Assembly: GCF_001686925.1 (NCBI RefSeq)
Contig: NZ_LVEN01000027.1
Span: 310,001-374,000 of the forward strand
DNA length: 64,000 nt
Direction: 5' to 3'
Source: Flavobacterium piscis
Lineage (GTDB): Bacteria; Bacteroidota; Bacteroidia; Flavobacteriales; Flavobacteriaceae
Shown here: piece by piece, positions 7,280 through 16,499 of the stretch
Position numbering within the stretch: the stretch's first letter is position 1
How the letters are laid out: every line of letters begins with the position of its first letter
Made by a program: the position numbers and the translations under genes
Notes under the pieces: generated by a model
The model's database searches: none
What the model saw: only the letters and a program-made list of their open reading frames with translations
What the model was told of the DNA's origin: nothing

Positions 7280-8560
7280 TTATTTTTCGATTATCATAGT
7301 AACACCTTGTCCTCCGGCAGCACAAATAGAGATAAATCCTCTTCCGGAACCCTTTTCGTTTAATAATTTTGCCATAACACCAATGATTCTTCCTCCGGTT
7401 GCGGCAAAAGGGTGGGCGGCAGCGAGACTGCTTCCTTTTACATTTAGTTTTTCCCTGTCAATCGCGCCAAGCGTTTTCTTTAAACCCAATTGTGTGCTTA
7501 GTTCCGGACTTTCCCATATTTTTAAAGTAGCCAGAACCTGAGCTGCAAAAGCTTCGTGAATTTCATAATAATCAAAATCCTGCAAAGTCAACCCGGCCTT
7601 ATCAAGCATTCTGCTGGCTGCAAATAAGGGCGCTAACAAAAGGTTTTGTTGGTTTTTGACATATTCAATCGCAGCAATTTCGGCAAAAGTAATGTAGGCC
7701 AAAATAGGAAGTCCTTGTTCCTTTGCCCATTCTTCGCTCGCCAAAAGTATACAGGAAGCCCCATCTGTAAGTGGAGTCGAATTTCCTGCCGTCAGCGTTC
7801 CGTTTACTTTATCAAAAGCAGGATTTAATTTGGCCAGCTTTTCAATTGTACTATCTTTTCTAAGATTATTGTCTTTATCCAATCCGTTAAACGGGCTAAT
7901 CATATCCTCAAAAAAACCTTCGTCGTATGCTTTTGCCATATTCAAATGACTTTTAAGCGCCAGATGATCCTGATCTTCACGTGAAATTTTATAATGTTTT
8001 GCCGTAATTTCAGTATGCCCACCCATCGAAAGTCCCGTTTGAGACTCTTCGTTTTTAGGCACCAAAGGCGATAAATCCTTCGGTCGAAGTTTTAGAAACC
8101 ATTTTATTTTTTCACCAAATGATTTCGCTTTTCTGGCATTCAGTAAAATTTTTCTCAGATTTTCGCTAACCGCAATTGGCATATCACTTATAGAATCTAC
8201 ACCGCCCGCAATACCTGATTCTATTTGCCCTAAAGCAATTTTATTGGCAATATAAATGGCACTTTCTATTCCGGTATCGCAGGCTTGCTGCAAATCGCAG
8301 GCAGGAGTTGCAGGATTAAGAGACGTTTTCATGACACATTCTCTGATCAGATTATTATCATAAGTATGCTTAATAACGGCACCTCCGGCGACTTCACCCA
8401 ATAATTTTCCTTTCAGATTGTATTTATCTATAAGTCCGCTGAGGGCAGCTGTCATCATTTCCTGATTTCCAACATTCGCGTAAGCGGTATTTGCCCTTGC
8501 AAACGGAATTCGGTTGTATCCAACAATGGCAACTTTTCTAATAGTGTCTGTGGTATTCAT
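7280..8560 (-). CDS. Acetyl-CoA C-acyltransferase (FadI-like thiolase)
   Basis: A 426-residue thiolase. The acyl-accepting Cys is C94 in DLQQACDTGIES, the second catalytic pair is in the IHEAFAAQ motif and the last Cys is in CAAGGQG near the C terminus. The length of 426 and the long loop (residues about 145-190) match the FadI/trifunctional-enzyme beta subunit type more than the 390-residue biosynthetic thiolase. It catalyses CoA-dependent cleavage of 3-ketoacyl-CoA. No FadJ-like partner lies in the window. It is the first gene of a two-gene minus-strand unit with the unknown protein downstream. Confidence 0.85.
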   Translation of the reverse strand: MNTTDTIRKVAIVGYNRIPFARANTAYANVGNQEMMTAALSGLIDKYNLKGKLLGEVAGGAVIKHTYDNNLIRECVMKTSLNPATPACDLQQACDTGIESAIYIANKIALGQIESGIAGGVDSISDMPIAVSENLRKILLNARKAKSFGEKIKWFLKLRPKDLSPLVPKNEESQTGLSMGGHTEITAKHYKISREDQDHLALKSHLNMAKAYDEGFFEDMISPFNGLDKDNNLRKDSTIEKLAKLNPAFDKVNGTLTAGNSTPLTDGASCILLASEEWAKEQGLPILAYITFAEIAAIEYVKNQQNLLLAPLFAASRMLDKAGLTLQDFDYYEIHEAFAAQVLATLKIWESPELSTQLGLKKTLGAIDREKLNVKGSSLAAAHPFAATGGRIIGVMAKLLNEKGSGRGFISICAAGGQGVTMIIEK

Positions 8561-8785
8561 AGCGAAGGTTTTTGTTTCCGTAAAGTTTTTTTCCAGATTA
8601 AAGATAAGCAGAGTTGGTTGTTATTTAGGTATTTTAACTAAAAAATCTTTGACTAGTATAAGAAAAATCGATTTTTATGTCAATAATTATAATGCGCTTT
8701 TAAAAAGTCAATATACTTGAAAATGAATGACTTATTTCTTTTTTTAATTCTTCTTTAGAAAAAACTTGAGATTGTTTTTTATTCC

Positions 8786-8841
8786 TTATTTAGAATAATT
8801 AAAAATAATTTTGGTTAAGAAGGTTTTAGGAATTACTTTTG
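8786..8841 (+). promoter_or_regulatory. Fur-like palindrome and promoter of the siderophore receptor
   Basis: TTATTTAGAAT (8786-8796) and ATTAAAAATAA (8798-8808) form a 23-bp palindrome around one base with two mismatched pairs, much like Fur operators. Directly after it is a promoter: TTG at 8811-8813, 20 bp, and -7 box TACTTTTG at 8834-8841. The start codon follows at 8868. Repression by iron-loaded Fur is the natural reading. The rest of 8561-8785 has no feature. Confidence 0.55.
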
Positions 8842-8867
8842 CCATCGAAATCAAAACTCACATAATA

Positions 8868-11258
8868 ATGAATATCTTAAATATAAAAAAAGCGCTATTT
8901 ATCTTACTTTTTCTAACGTCATTGCAAATGATGGCTCAGGAAGCAGGAAAAGTAACAGGAAAAATTTCGTTAAGCGGAAACGTTCCGGCAGAAAATGTTT
9001 CTGTTGCTCTAAAAGGAACAAAATATACTGCTGTTACCAATGAAAATGGTAGTTATGAGATTAGAAATGTTAAACCTGCCACGTATACAATTAGTATTCA
9101 TGCTGTTGGGATTCATCCGGTTGAAGCTCAGATTACCGTAAATGCAAAACAAACGGTAACCAAAAACTTTATGCTTACTGAAAGTCAGCAGGATCTTGAC
9201 GAAGTAGTAATTACCAAAAACAAGTACAAACAGGATAAACCTTCTTTGTCGTTACGTCTTCAGACTCCGGTACTTGAAATTCCGCAAAATATTCAGATTA
9301 TAAGTGCTCAGACTTTAAAAGATCAGCAAATTACAAGTATGAGTGACGGAGTAATAAGAAACGTGAGCGGTGCTGTACGTTCAGAACACTGGGGAGATTT
9401 ATACACAAATATTAAAATGCGTGGTTCTCAGGTTCAGGCTTTTCGTAATGGTTTTAATGTAGTGTCTTCTTCGTGGGGACCTCTTACAGAAGACATGAGT
9501 TTTGTAGATCATATCGAGTTTGTAAAAGGACCGGCGGGATTTATGCTTTCGAGCGGTGATCCAAGCGGACTTTATAATGTGGTAACTAAAAAGCCAACCG
9601 GAATTACTAAAGGTGAAGCTACTGTTATGGCAGGAAGTTATGACTTTTACAGAGCAAGTATTGATCTTGACGGAAAACTGGATAAAAAAGGAAAATTATT
9701 ATACCGTTTTAATGCAGCGGCACAAAACAAAGGTTCTCACAGAGCATATGAACACAATGACCGTTATGTAATTGCTCCGGTGATTACGTATCAGGTTGAT
9801 GATAAAACAAAAATTACTGCCGAATATAATTTTCAGTATGCGAACATGACTGAGGTGGGTTCTTATTATGTATTTGGTCCTCAATCTCAAGGATACGCAA
9901 CTTTACCAGTTGATTTTACTATGACACAACCGGGATTGCCTGATACTAATATTCAGGATCATAGCGGTTATCTTATGTTCGAGCATAAGTTTGATGACAA
10001 TTGGAAATTGACGGCACAAACTTCTTATTTTAAATATTTACAAGAAGGATATAGTTCATGGCCAAGTGCTGTAGGTTCTGAAAAAAATACATTAGGAGTA
10101 GGCAACATTATAAGAAATGTTAGTATTTGGGATGCAGAAAGCAATATGTACTTAGGTCAGATTTTTGTAAACGGAAAATTTACTACCGGACCAATTACTC
10201 ATAAAGTTTTAGGTGGTGTAGATTTAGGAAGCAAAGATTATATGGCAGATTGGGGACAATCGCATAATCTTGATACTCCTGCAAATCCGTTTAATGTTTA
10301 CAATCCAAATTATGGTCCACCAGTAAATGGTATGCCCGCTTTTGATCGTATAACGCCGCTTTCAGTAAGAGCTGGCGGAAAAATAACTTCAGAATATGCA
10401 GCGGCATATATTCAGGATGAACTTGGTTTTCTTGAAAATAGATTACGATTGACTCTTGCTGCCAGATATACCTGGATTACTCAGTCAAGTTTTGGAGGAA
10501 CCCAGGAGGACAGCCATATTACACCACGTGTTGGAGTTAGTTTTTCTGTAACGGATGATTTGGCTGTGTACGGATTATATGATCAGGCTTTTACACCACA
10601 GTCAGGTATTGTTAAAGAAGGTAAAATAAAACCACTTACAGGAAATAATGTTGAATTTGGTATCAAAAAAGATTGGTTTGATGGTTCTTGGAATACCAGT
10701 TTATCTGCTTACAATATTTTAAAGAAAAATGAGCTTACTTCTGACCCGAAAAATATTCCGGGTGGTCAGCAATATAGTGTTGTTCTTGGAGAAAAAAGAG
10801 CTCAGGGTATTGAATTTGACGTAAGAGGAAAAATCTTTGATGGTCTTAATTTAATTGCTAATTACGCTTTTACAGAATCTATTGTACTTGATTCAGATGT
10901 TACAACTATTAAAGAAGGTTCTGTTGTTCCGGGATATTCTAAACATACAGCGAATGCATGGTTGAATTATACGGTTCAAAACGGAAAGCTAAAAGGATTA
11001 GGTGCTTCTATTGGAGGTACTTATCTTGCAGGACGCGAAACGGATACGTGGAGCGTAGCATCAGAAAGATTACCGGACTATTTTAAACTTGATGGTGGTT
11101 TATCTTATGAAACAGGAAAAATAAAAATTACTGCTAACGTATTTAATATTTTGGATAAATATCTTTACAGCGGTTCTTACTATGAGTGGCTTGAATCTTA
11201 TTACTGGCAAACAGAAGCACCAAGAAATTTTAGAGTTGGTGTAACGTATAAATTCTAA
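8868..11258 (+). CDS. TonB-dependent siderophore receptor
   Basis: A 796-residue outer-membrane receptor. It has a signal peptide (to MMAQ), a carboxypeptidase-regulatory-like domain (about residues 26-105, VTGKISLSGNVPAENVSV), a plug with the siderophore-type motif DQQITSMSDGVIRNVSG and VEFVKGPAGFMLSSGDPSG, and a beta-barrel ending with FRVGVTYKF. The plug pattern with a VIRNVSGA box is that of FhuA/FecA-type ferric-siderophore receptors. I chose the ATG at 8868 because a TTG at 8811 is part of the -33 element and the signal peptide begins at 8868. A Fur-like palindrome lies upstream. The gene is single and followed by a terminator. Confidence 0.85.
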   Translation: MNILNIKKALFILLFLTSLQMMAQEAGKVTGKISLSGNVPAENVSVALKGTKYTAVTNENGSYEIRNVKPATYTISIHAVGIHPVEAQITVNAKQTVTKNFMLTESQQDLDEVVITKNKYKQDKPSLSLRLQTPVLEIPQNIQIISAQTLKDQQITSMSDGVIRNVSGAVRSEHWGDLYTNIKMRGSQVQAFRNGFNVVSSSWGPLTEDMSFVDHIEFVKGPAGFMLSSGDPSGLYNVVTKKPTGITKGEATVMAGSYDFYRASIDLDGKLDKKGKLLYRFNAAAQNKGSHRAYEHNDRYVIAPVITYQVDDKTKITAEYNFQYANMTEVGSYYVFGPQSQGYATLPVDFTMTQPGLPDTNIQDHSGYLMFEHKFDDNWKLTAQTSYFKYLQEGYSSWPSAVGSEKNTLGVGNIIRNVSIWDAESNMYLGQIFVNGKFTTGPITHKVLGGVDLGSKDYMADWGQSHNLDTPANPFNVYNPNYGPPVNGMPAFDRITPLSVRAGGKITSEYAAAYIQDELGFLENRLRLTLAARYTWITQSSFGGTQEDSHITPRVGVSFSVTDDLAVYGLYDQAFTPQSGIVKEGKIKPLTGNNVEFGIKKDWFDGSWNTSLSAYNILKKNELTSDPKNIPGGQQYSVVLGEKRAQGIEFDVRGKIFDGLNLIANYAFTESIVLDSDVTTIKEGSVVPGYSKHTANAWLNYTVQNGKLKGLGASIGGTYLAGRETDTWSVASERLPDYFKLDGGLSYETGKIKITANVFNILDKYLYSGSYYEWLESYYWQTEAPRNFRVGVTYKF

Positions 11259-11332
11259 TTTACAGGCCACAGATGACGCAGATTTAAACAGATTTTCACT
11301 GGTTTTTATTTTGCCAATCTTAAGCTAAAAAC

Positions 11333-11366
11333 AAAAAGCATCCGTCGTAATGGCGGATGCTTTTTT
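11333..11366 (+). terminator. Rho-independent terminator
   Basis: AAAAAGCATCCG pairs with CGGATGCTTTTT around a 9-nt loop, followed by T residues, 75 bp after the receptor stop. Confidence 0.75.
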
Positions 11367-11385
11367 ATGTTTTTATGTTTTTTGC

Positions 11386-11635
11386 CCACGGATGAAACGG
11401 GTTAAACGGGTTTTTGCTGGTTTTTTTTATTGCTAAACTTTAAAAATGCGTGCGCTATTTAGCCCACAGATGTTACGGATTTATACAGATTAACACGGAT
11501 TTTTATTATTATTTTAAATAAAAAAAAACGTGTTAATCCGCTTAACCCATGTTATCTGTGGGCTATCTATAATGCATTTTCATTAAAAATTTAAAATGAA
11601 AATCCGTTTAACCCGTTTCATCCGTGGGCCAAAAA
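11386..11635. repeat. Nested GCCCACGGAT-type inverted repeats
   Basis: The outer arms are GCCCACGGATGAAACGGG (from 11387) and CCCGTTTCATCCGTGGGC (to 11629). Nested within are CCCACAGATGTTACGG (11461) and its partner ending ATCTGTGGGC (to 11563). The interval contains no gene. Similar words occur at 33804-34136 and 50219. Confidence 0.7.
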
Positions 11636-11645
11636 AATGTCCAGT

Positions 11646-12671
11646 TTATCCTTTATGAATTAATGGAATTACTTTTGAGCCAATAAGTTCTATAGCGCTC
11701 ATTAATTGCGTGTGTGTAAGTCCAGCATTATCCATTTGAAATGTAAATCTTGAGATTCCGCCAAGAGATTCGCTGTGGCGTAAGATTTTCTCGGCAATGC
11801 GTTCAGGATCGCCAACAACGAGAACACCAAGATCGTCAATAAGTCCATCAAATTTGTCTTTGGTTACGGGCGGCCAACCGCGTTCTCTTCCTAATTTTGT
11901 CCAAAGTTCGGCGTAACCCGGGTAATATTCTTCGATGGCTTTTGCAGTTGTGCTTCCCACAAAACCTGGTGAATGTAAACCTACTTTTAGTTCTTCGGGT
12001 TTATAACCTGCTGCTTTTCCGGCTTCACGATACAAATCGACCAAAGGTTTAAATCGGTGTGTTTGCCCGCCAATTACAGCAACCATCAACGGCAAGCCCA
12101 AAGATCCTGCGCGTACAAAAGATTCGGGAGTTCCGCCAACACCTAACCAAATAGGCAATTTTTCCTGTAAAGCTCTGGGATATACGGGCAGATTATTCAA
12201 AGCCGGACGAAATTTTCCGGACCAGGTAATAAATTCATTATCTCTAATTTGTAACAGAAGGTCTAATTTCTCACTAAAAAGTGCGTCGTAATCATTTAAA
12301 CTATAACCAAAAAGGGGATAGGCTTCAATAGCAGATCCTCGGCCTACAACAATTTCAGCTCTTCCTTTTGAAATTAAATCTAAAGTTGCAAAATTTTGAT
12401 AAAGCCGAACCGGATCAGCAGCACTTAAAACCGAAACAGCACTTGCCAGCCTAATGCGTTTTGTTCGCCCGGCAGCAGCGCCCAATATTACGGCTGTAGC
12501 CGAATCTAAAAACTCCTTTTTATGATGCTCTCCAATTCCAAAAACATCAAGTCCGGCCTGATCAGCGAGCTCGATTCTTTGTAATAATTGTTCCATCGCA
12601 TCGACACTACTCAAAGTGTTGTTGTCTCCGTACATCGCCGAAGCAAAACTGTCTATACCAATTTCTATCAT
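11646..12671 (-). CDS. LLM class flavin-dependent oxidoreductase
   Basis: A 341-residue luciferase-like monooxygenase family protein. GIGEHHKKEFLDSATAVILGAAAGRTKRIRL (about residues 46-76), SAADPVRLYQNFATLDLISKGRAEIVVGRG (84-113) and LPIWLGVGGTPESFVRAGSLGLP (about 172-194) are the flavin/TIM-barrel signatures of the Atu2307/SP_0267-type subgroup. Members use reduced flavin to oxidise small substrates that are mostly unknown. No flavin reductase is adjacent. The start ATG at 12671 gives a normal length. The gene stands alone between two repeat blocks. Confidence 0.8.
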   Translation of the reverse strand: MIEIGIDSFASAMYGDNNTLSSVDAMEQLLQRIELADQAGLDVFGIGEHHKKEFLDSATAVILGAAAGRTKRIRLASAVSVLSAADPVRLYQNFATLDLISKGRAEIVVGRGSAIEAYPLFGYSLNDYDALFSEKLDLLLQIRDNEFITWSGKFRPALNNLPVYPRALQEKLPIWLGVGGTPESFVRAGSLGLPLMVAVIGGQTHRFKPLVDLYREAGKAAGYKPEELKVGLHSPGFVGSTTAKAIEEYYPGYAELWTKLGRERGWPPVTKDKFDGLIDDLGVLVVGDPERIAEKILRHSESLGGISRFTFQMDNAGLTHTQLMSAIELIGSKVIPLIHKG

Positions 12672-12754
12672 CTAGTAAAGATATTAAAATTTATTTTTTC
12701 TGTTATCAAAAAACTGTTTTAAGGATATTATTTGAACGCAAATAGTATTCATCA

Positions 12755-12866
12755 ATTTTGAACACGAATTGCACGAATTTGCACAAATTAGTTGGTGCAA
12801 TTAATTTCACAAGCTAAGCTAATCAATTATAATTTGTGCAAATTCGTGCAATTCGTGTTAGAATTT
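12755..12866. repeat. CACGAATTGCACGAATT-type inverted repeat
   Basis: AACACGAATTGCACGAATT (from 12760) with TGCACAAATTAG pairs with the inverse CTAAT...AATTTGTGCAAATTCGTGCAATTCGTGTT (to about 12860) around a 40-nt centre. It fills the 12672-12887 interval. Relatives are at 6432 and 57930-58325. Confidence 0.7.
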
Positions 12867-12887
12867 TGACCTGACAATTATTTTGTC

Positions 12888-12951
12888 ATCTGTACCCTTA
12901 AATTAAATGATTTTTGTATCTGTGTCTGATCTTTTTTACCTCCTAATTTTG
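12888..12951 (+). promoter_or_regulatory. Direct-repeat operator and -7 box for the 127-residue gene
   Basis: ATCTGTACCC (12888-12897) and ATCTGTGTCT (12918-12927) are direct repeats exactly 30 bp apart, the same spacing and core word as the pair before the MocR gene. A -7 box TAATTTTG lies at 12944-12951. Control by the neighbouring MocR protein is inferred. Confidence 0.5.
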
Positions 12952-12975
12952 TTCAATAATTAAACAACTACAGCG

Positions 12976-13359
12976 ATGGATACAACTAAAACAGCCAACA
13001 TTCAATTTGATTCAATTACCATATCGTCTTTAAAATCTGTTGTCAATATTTACCAGGGTAAGGTTGCCGATAGCCACAACAAACTGGTAAAATCTCCGGA
13101 TCATTTTGGTCTTCCGTTAAGTATTGCCTCTTTTGATAATCGCGTAATTGGTTATGCTTTTGTTTTAATTAATAACCAGGGAAAACCCGAAATTAACTCC
13201 TATTGGGAGCAGGAATTTTATAGTATTGAGGTAGAGCAGGATTTAAAATTTCATGCTCAGAATACTTTTTTTAATGCATTTAAAGATCCTGAAACGCGCA
13301 CGAATAAAATTCAAACTGCTGCAGAAAAACTATTCAGCTGGCTAAATGTTTGCAATTAA
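12976..13359 (+). CDS. Hypothetical protein, weakly GNAT-like
   Basis: A 127-residue cytosolic protein. The stretch IASFDNRVIGYAFVLINNQGKPEI (about residues 50-73) resembles the central strands of an N-acetyltransferase, and the N-terminal helix (SSLKSVVNIYQGKVADS) resembles the alpha-1/alpha-2 region, but no full acetyl-CoA binding motif is visible. The family assignment is therefore uncertain. The gene lies 62 bp before the MocR regulator on the same strand, and both have the same 30-bp-spaced operator words, so it is probably a MocR target or is co-regulated with it. Confidence 0.6.
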   Translation: MDTTKTANIQFDSITISSLKSVVNIYQGKVADSHNKLVKSPDHFGLPLSIASFDNRVIGYAFVLINNQGKPEINSYWEQEFYSIEVEQDLKFHAQNTFFNAFKDPETRTNKIQTAAEKLFSWLNVCN

Positions 13360-13368
13360 TATTATAAA

Positions 13369-13408
13369 GGATACAGATTGAATTTTAGTAAATTTACAGG
13401 ATACAGAT
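13369..13408 (+). promoter_or_regulatory. MocR-type direct-repeat operator
   Basis: GGATACAGAT occurs at 13369-13378 and again at 13399-13408, 30 bp apart in the same orientation, just before the MocR start codon at 13422. It is the reverse complement of the ATCTGTATCC-like words at 12888 and 12918. MocR proteins such as GabR bind direct repeats about three helical turns apart, so this is a good autoregulatory site. Confidence 0.6.
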
Positions 13409-13421
13409 AACGATCAAAAAA

Positions 13422-14837
13422 ATGGCAAGAGAGGTTTTATATCAAAAAATTGCAAATACAATTCAGGAACAAATATTCTCCGAAACTTTAAAAATTGGAG
13501 ATAAACTTCCATCTATTCGTGCTTTCCAGAAATTGCATAATGTAAGTATGAATACCATAAAACAGGCATTTTTAGAATTAGAAAGCAAATCGTTGATAGA
13601 ATCCCGTCCAAAATCAGGTTTTTATGTTAGTAAAACCTCGAATAGAAAATTGCTGATCCCTTCTATGAATAAACTGAAGTTATCAGAGCAAAAAACAACT
13701 TCGGAGGATTTGATAACCAAGGTTTTTGATAGTCTGAGCGATAAAGGCATCACCCGATTTTCGATTGGAGTTCCGGATCCCGGTTTGTTGCCCATTGCAA
13801 AGCTTAATAAGGGTCTTGCAAAAGTGGTGCGCAATCTGGCAGAAAGCGGTACAAGTTACGAACCCGTTCAGGGAAGTGCCAATTTGAGACGAAATTTGGC
13901 AAAATGGGCCATTGTATTAGAAGGAAAATTGACAGAAGATGATTTCGTGACTACTTCGGGAGCTATGAATGCTATTTTTAATTGTTTAATGGCCGTTACC
14001 AAACGCGGAGATACTATTGCGATTGAAAGTCCGGTTTATTTTGGCATTATCCAGATTGCCCAAAATATGGGACTAAATATTATTGAATTGCCTACGCATC
14101 CTACAACAGGCGTTGATTTAGAGGCATTAAAAAAGGTGATTCATAAAGTAGATGTTTGCTGTTTTATGAGCAATTTCAGTAATCCTTTAGGAAGTTTAAT
14201 GCCCGATGAAAACAAACAAGAGTTGGTAAAGATGCTCACGCACCATAACATTCCTTTAATTGAAGATGATTTGTATGGTAATCTGTTTTTTGGAACCGTT
14301 AGGCCAAAACCTTGCAAGTATTATGACGAAGCAGGAATAGTAATGTGGATAGGATCAGTTTCTAAAACTTTGGCACCGGGATATCGGGTAGGCTGGGTGG
14401 CTCCTGGGAAATTCAAGGATAAAATCATCAGGCAAAAAATGGCGCAGACGGTTTGTATGCCTTCGTTGTATCAGGAAGTAATCGCCGATTTCCTGGAGCA
14501 CGGAAGATACGATCATCATTTAAGGAATTTAAGAAGTACATTATATACCAATTCACTGCATTTTCAGCGCACAATTGAAGATCATTTTCCGGAAAACACT
14601 AAAATTTCACAACCGCAGGGAGGTTCTTTTCTTTGGCTTGAGCTGGATAAAAGTATCGACACCGCTGTTTTGTATGACACCGCGATTCAGCAAAAAATAG
14701 GTTTTGCTCCCGGCAGGATTTTCACGCAGCACGATCAATACCATAATTGTATGCGGCTGAATTTTGGTTTGGAATGGAAGGAAAAAGTAGAATTCGATCT
14801 AAAACGATTAGGGCAATTAGTAAAAAATAGTCTTTAA
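13422..14837 (+). CDS. MocR/PdxR family PLP-dependent transcriptional regulator
   Basis: A 471-residue fusion of an N-terminal GntR winged helix (LYQKIANTIQEQIFSETLKIGDKLPSIRAF, about residues 5-34) and a C-terminal aminotransferase class I fold. The PLP lysine is K315 in SVSKTLAPGYRVGWVAP. Members sense PLP or its adducts with amines or amino acids and act as head-to-tail dimers on direct repeats. Two direct-repeat pairs with 30-bp spacing flank the small upstream gene. No pdxST, gabTD or taurine genes are adjacent, so the regulated pathway is not evident. Confidence 0.85.
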   Translation: MAREVLYQKIANTIQEQIFSETLKIGDKLPSIRAFQKLHNVSMNTIKQAFLELESKSLIESRPKSGFYVSKTSNRKLLIPSMNKLKLSEQKTTSEDLITKVFDSLSDKGITRFSIGVPDPGLLPIAKLNKGLAKVVRNLAESGTSYEPVQGSANLRRNLAKWAIVLEGKLTEDDFVTTSGAMNAIFNCLMAVTKRGDTIAIESPVYFGIIQIAQNMGLNIIELPTHPTTGVDLEALKKVIHKVDVCCFMSNFSNPLGSLMPDENKQELVKMLTHHNIPLIEDDLYGNLFFGTVRPKPCKYYDEAGIVMWIGSVSKTLAPGYRVGWVAPGKFKDKIIRQKMAQTVCMPSLYQEVIADFLEHGRYDHHLRNLRSTLYTNSLHFQRTIEDHFPENTKISQPQGGSFLWLELDKSIDTAVLYDTAIQQKIGFAPGRIFTQHDQYHNCMRLNFGLEWKEKVEFDLKRLGQLVKNSL

Positions 14838-14856
14838 TGAACTGCAATTCTTTTTA

Positions 14857-15015
14857 AACACATAAAAACATAGCTTTTGTAAACTTATAAAACTTATAAA
14901 AAGGCGTTTCACTTATTTTAAATTCACATAGCTAGCCAGACAGCTATGTGAAAGAAATGGGTTTCTTTTTTGCATTCTTTAATTTACACATAAAATCTAT
15001 GTTTCTATGTGTTTA
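14857..15015. terminator. Nested palindromes between convergent genes
   Basis: TTCACATAGCT (14923-14933) pairs with AGCTATGTGAA (14942-14952). Outer words AACACATAAAAACATAG (14857) and CTATGTTTCTATGTGTTT (to 15013) also pair. Lying between the MocR gene and the oppositely oriented DUF1634 gene, it could act as a bidirectional terminator; it is also one of the dispersed repeat words of this genome. Confidence 0.45.
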
Positions 15016-15035
15016 ATAAAAAAAGCGAGTGTTAT

Positions 15036-15443
15036 CTAATGAGAAAATCCAAAAGAAACACTGATCAGAATGATTACAATAACGATTAATGTAATTACGA
15101 CATAGAGATAATCTTTTTCTAAGAGAAAAGAAAACAGCGACAGTAAAACACGTAATACAGGCGTTAGAAAAAGGAAGATGATCCCAACGAATATTAGCGA
15201 TTCTCCTTTTCCCTGAATGGCGCCATTATAGATTGCTGCAATTACTTCGAATATATTACGGTCATTTTCTTTAAAAACAGAATAGTTTTCGATATCGTTA
15301 CTGTGTCCCATCAAATAAACAATTCCGCCAATAAAAGCGACAGATAATGAGATCCAGACACCGTAGCGCAATAAGTTTCCAATAATGGTTTGAAAATCTT
15401 TTTCTCCAAATTTTTCGTGTTGCATTGTCTTAGATTTTTCCAT
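15036..15443 (-). CDS. DUF1634 membrane protein
   Basis: A 135-residue protein with three hydrophobic segments (about 30-50, 76-96 and 106-133). The FQTIIGNLLRYGVWISLSVAFIGGIVYL start and the FVGIIFLFLTPVLRVLLSLFSFLLEKD block are typical of DUF1634. Proteins of this family are usually encoded directly downstream of a TauE/SafE transporter and probably form an accessory subunit. Here the gene overlaps the transporter by 14 bp; an alternative start at Met 7 (15425) would remove the overlap. Both genes clearly form one operon. Confidence 0.85.
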   Translation of the reverse strand: MEKSKTMQHEKFGEKDFQTIIGNLLRYGVWISLSVAFIGGIVYLMGHSNDIENYSVFKENDRNIFEVIAAIYNGAIQGKGESLIFVGIIFLFLTPVLRVLLSLFSFLLEKDYLYVVITLIVIVIILISVSFGFSH

Positions 15444-16266
15444 TAAGTCCGTTGTATATCATGTTTACTGCAAGCACAAAAATCAGGCACGCAAAAAAGA
15501 TTCTTAGTTTTTTAGGATTGGTTTTTACCAGTACTTTTGCTCCGGCCATAGCGCCAAACAAAACACCAATAACAACCGGCATACAAATTCCAGGTTCGAT
15601 ATACCCTTTCTGAATATAAATTACAGAACTCGCCATTGCGGTAACACCCATCATAAAATTACTGGTTGTGGTAGAAACCTTAAACGGGATTCTCATGATA
15701 TTATCCATAGCAATCACTTTAAAAGCACCGGAACCAATACCTAATAAACCTGACATCATACCGGCGATGCCCATCATTCCAAAACCACCCACTACGTTTT
15801 TGGTTCCGTAATGTACCACTTGCCCGTCATGAGTTGGATAAGTGCCTTCCAATCGTAGTTTTTTAGCCAAAGGGCTTGATTGTAAAACAATATGTTCTTC
15901 TTTTTTTCGAAGTGAATTTATAGCCGAGAAAATCAAAGTAAGTCCGAATAATACGGCTATGAATGAAGTAGGAGCGATGGTCGAAAGTAAAGCTCCGCAA
16001 ACAGCTCCGATTGTTGTGGCAATTTCGAGAAAAATTCCCAGTCGCATATTCGTGATTCCTTCCCTGACATACGCCGCGGCTGAACCTGAGGAAGTTGCAA
16101 TTACAGAAACCAAAGCCGCACCAATTGCATAATGAATGTCAACGCCAAGAATGACTGTTAAAAGTGGAATAATGATGATTCCGCCCCCCAAGCCTGATAA
16201 TGAACCAATAAAACCTGCTAAAAAAGCACCAAGAATCATAATCAGGGTAAATGTAAGTACTGTCAT
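15430..16266 (-). CDS. TauE/SafE family sulfite/organosulfonate exporter-like permease
   Basis: A 278-residue polytopic inner-membrane protein with about eight hydrophobic segments in two halves. The N-terminal half has GFIGSLSGLGGGIIIIPLL (19-37) and the C-terminal half has the repeat GMMSGLLGIGSGAFKV, the glycine-rich signature of the TauE/SafE family. These transporters move sulfite, sulfoacetate or related anions; the substrate here is unknown. The partner DUF1634 gene overlaps its 3' end. No sulfonate catabolic gene is close by. Confidence 0.85.
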   Translation of the reverse strand: MTVLTFTLIMILGAFLAGFIGSLSGLGGGIIIIPLLTVILGVDIHYAIGAALVSVIATSSGSAAAYVREGITNMRLGIFLEIATTIGAVCGALLSTIAPTSFIAVLFGLTLIFSAINSLRKKEEHIVLQSSPLAKKLRLEGTYPTHDGQVVHYGTKNVVGGFGMMGIAGMMSGLLGIGSGAFKVIAMDNIMRIPFKVSTTTSNFMMGVTAMASSVIYIQKGYIEPGICMPVVIGVLFGAMAGAKVLVKTNPKKLRIFFACLIFVLAVNMIYNGLNGKI

Positions 16267-16499
16267 TCGGATAAATTTTGTTGGTGCTAATTTACGAATT
16301 GATATTTGTTCGGGAGGGATTTAGGAGCTTAAATATACCTTAAAAATGAGGAGTCTTTAATTTATATTAGTGTAAAATTTTGTTAGTCAGTGAGATATTG
16401 TGTTTTGTTTCGTCTTTAAATTTCTAAGAGTTTCTCCAACTATGCACAATTTTGTCATTTCGATTTCTATGATAAAAACAAATTTTTTTTTGAGGAGCT

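Noticed and set aside
7278..7325. Longer N terminus for the hypothetical protein after the thiolase
   Set aside because: It would overlap the thiolase end and add a Cys/Arg-rich stretch; an ATG at 7277 lies at the expected 2-bp gap.
8811..8867. TTG start for the siderophore receptor
   Set aside because: It falls in the promoter -33 element, and the signal peptide begins with the ATG at 8868.
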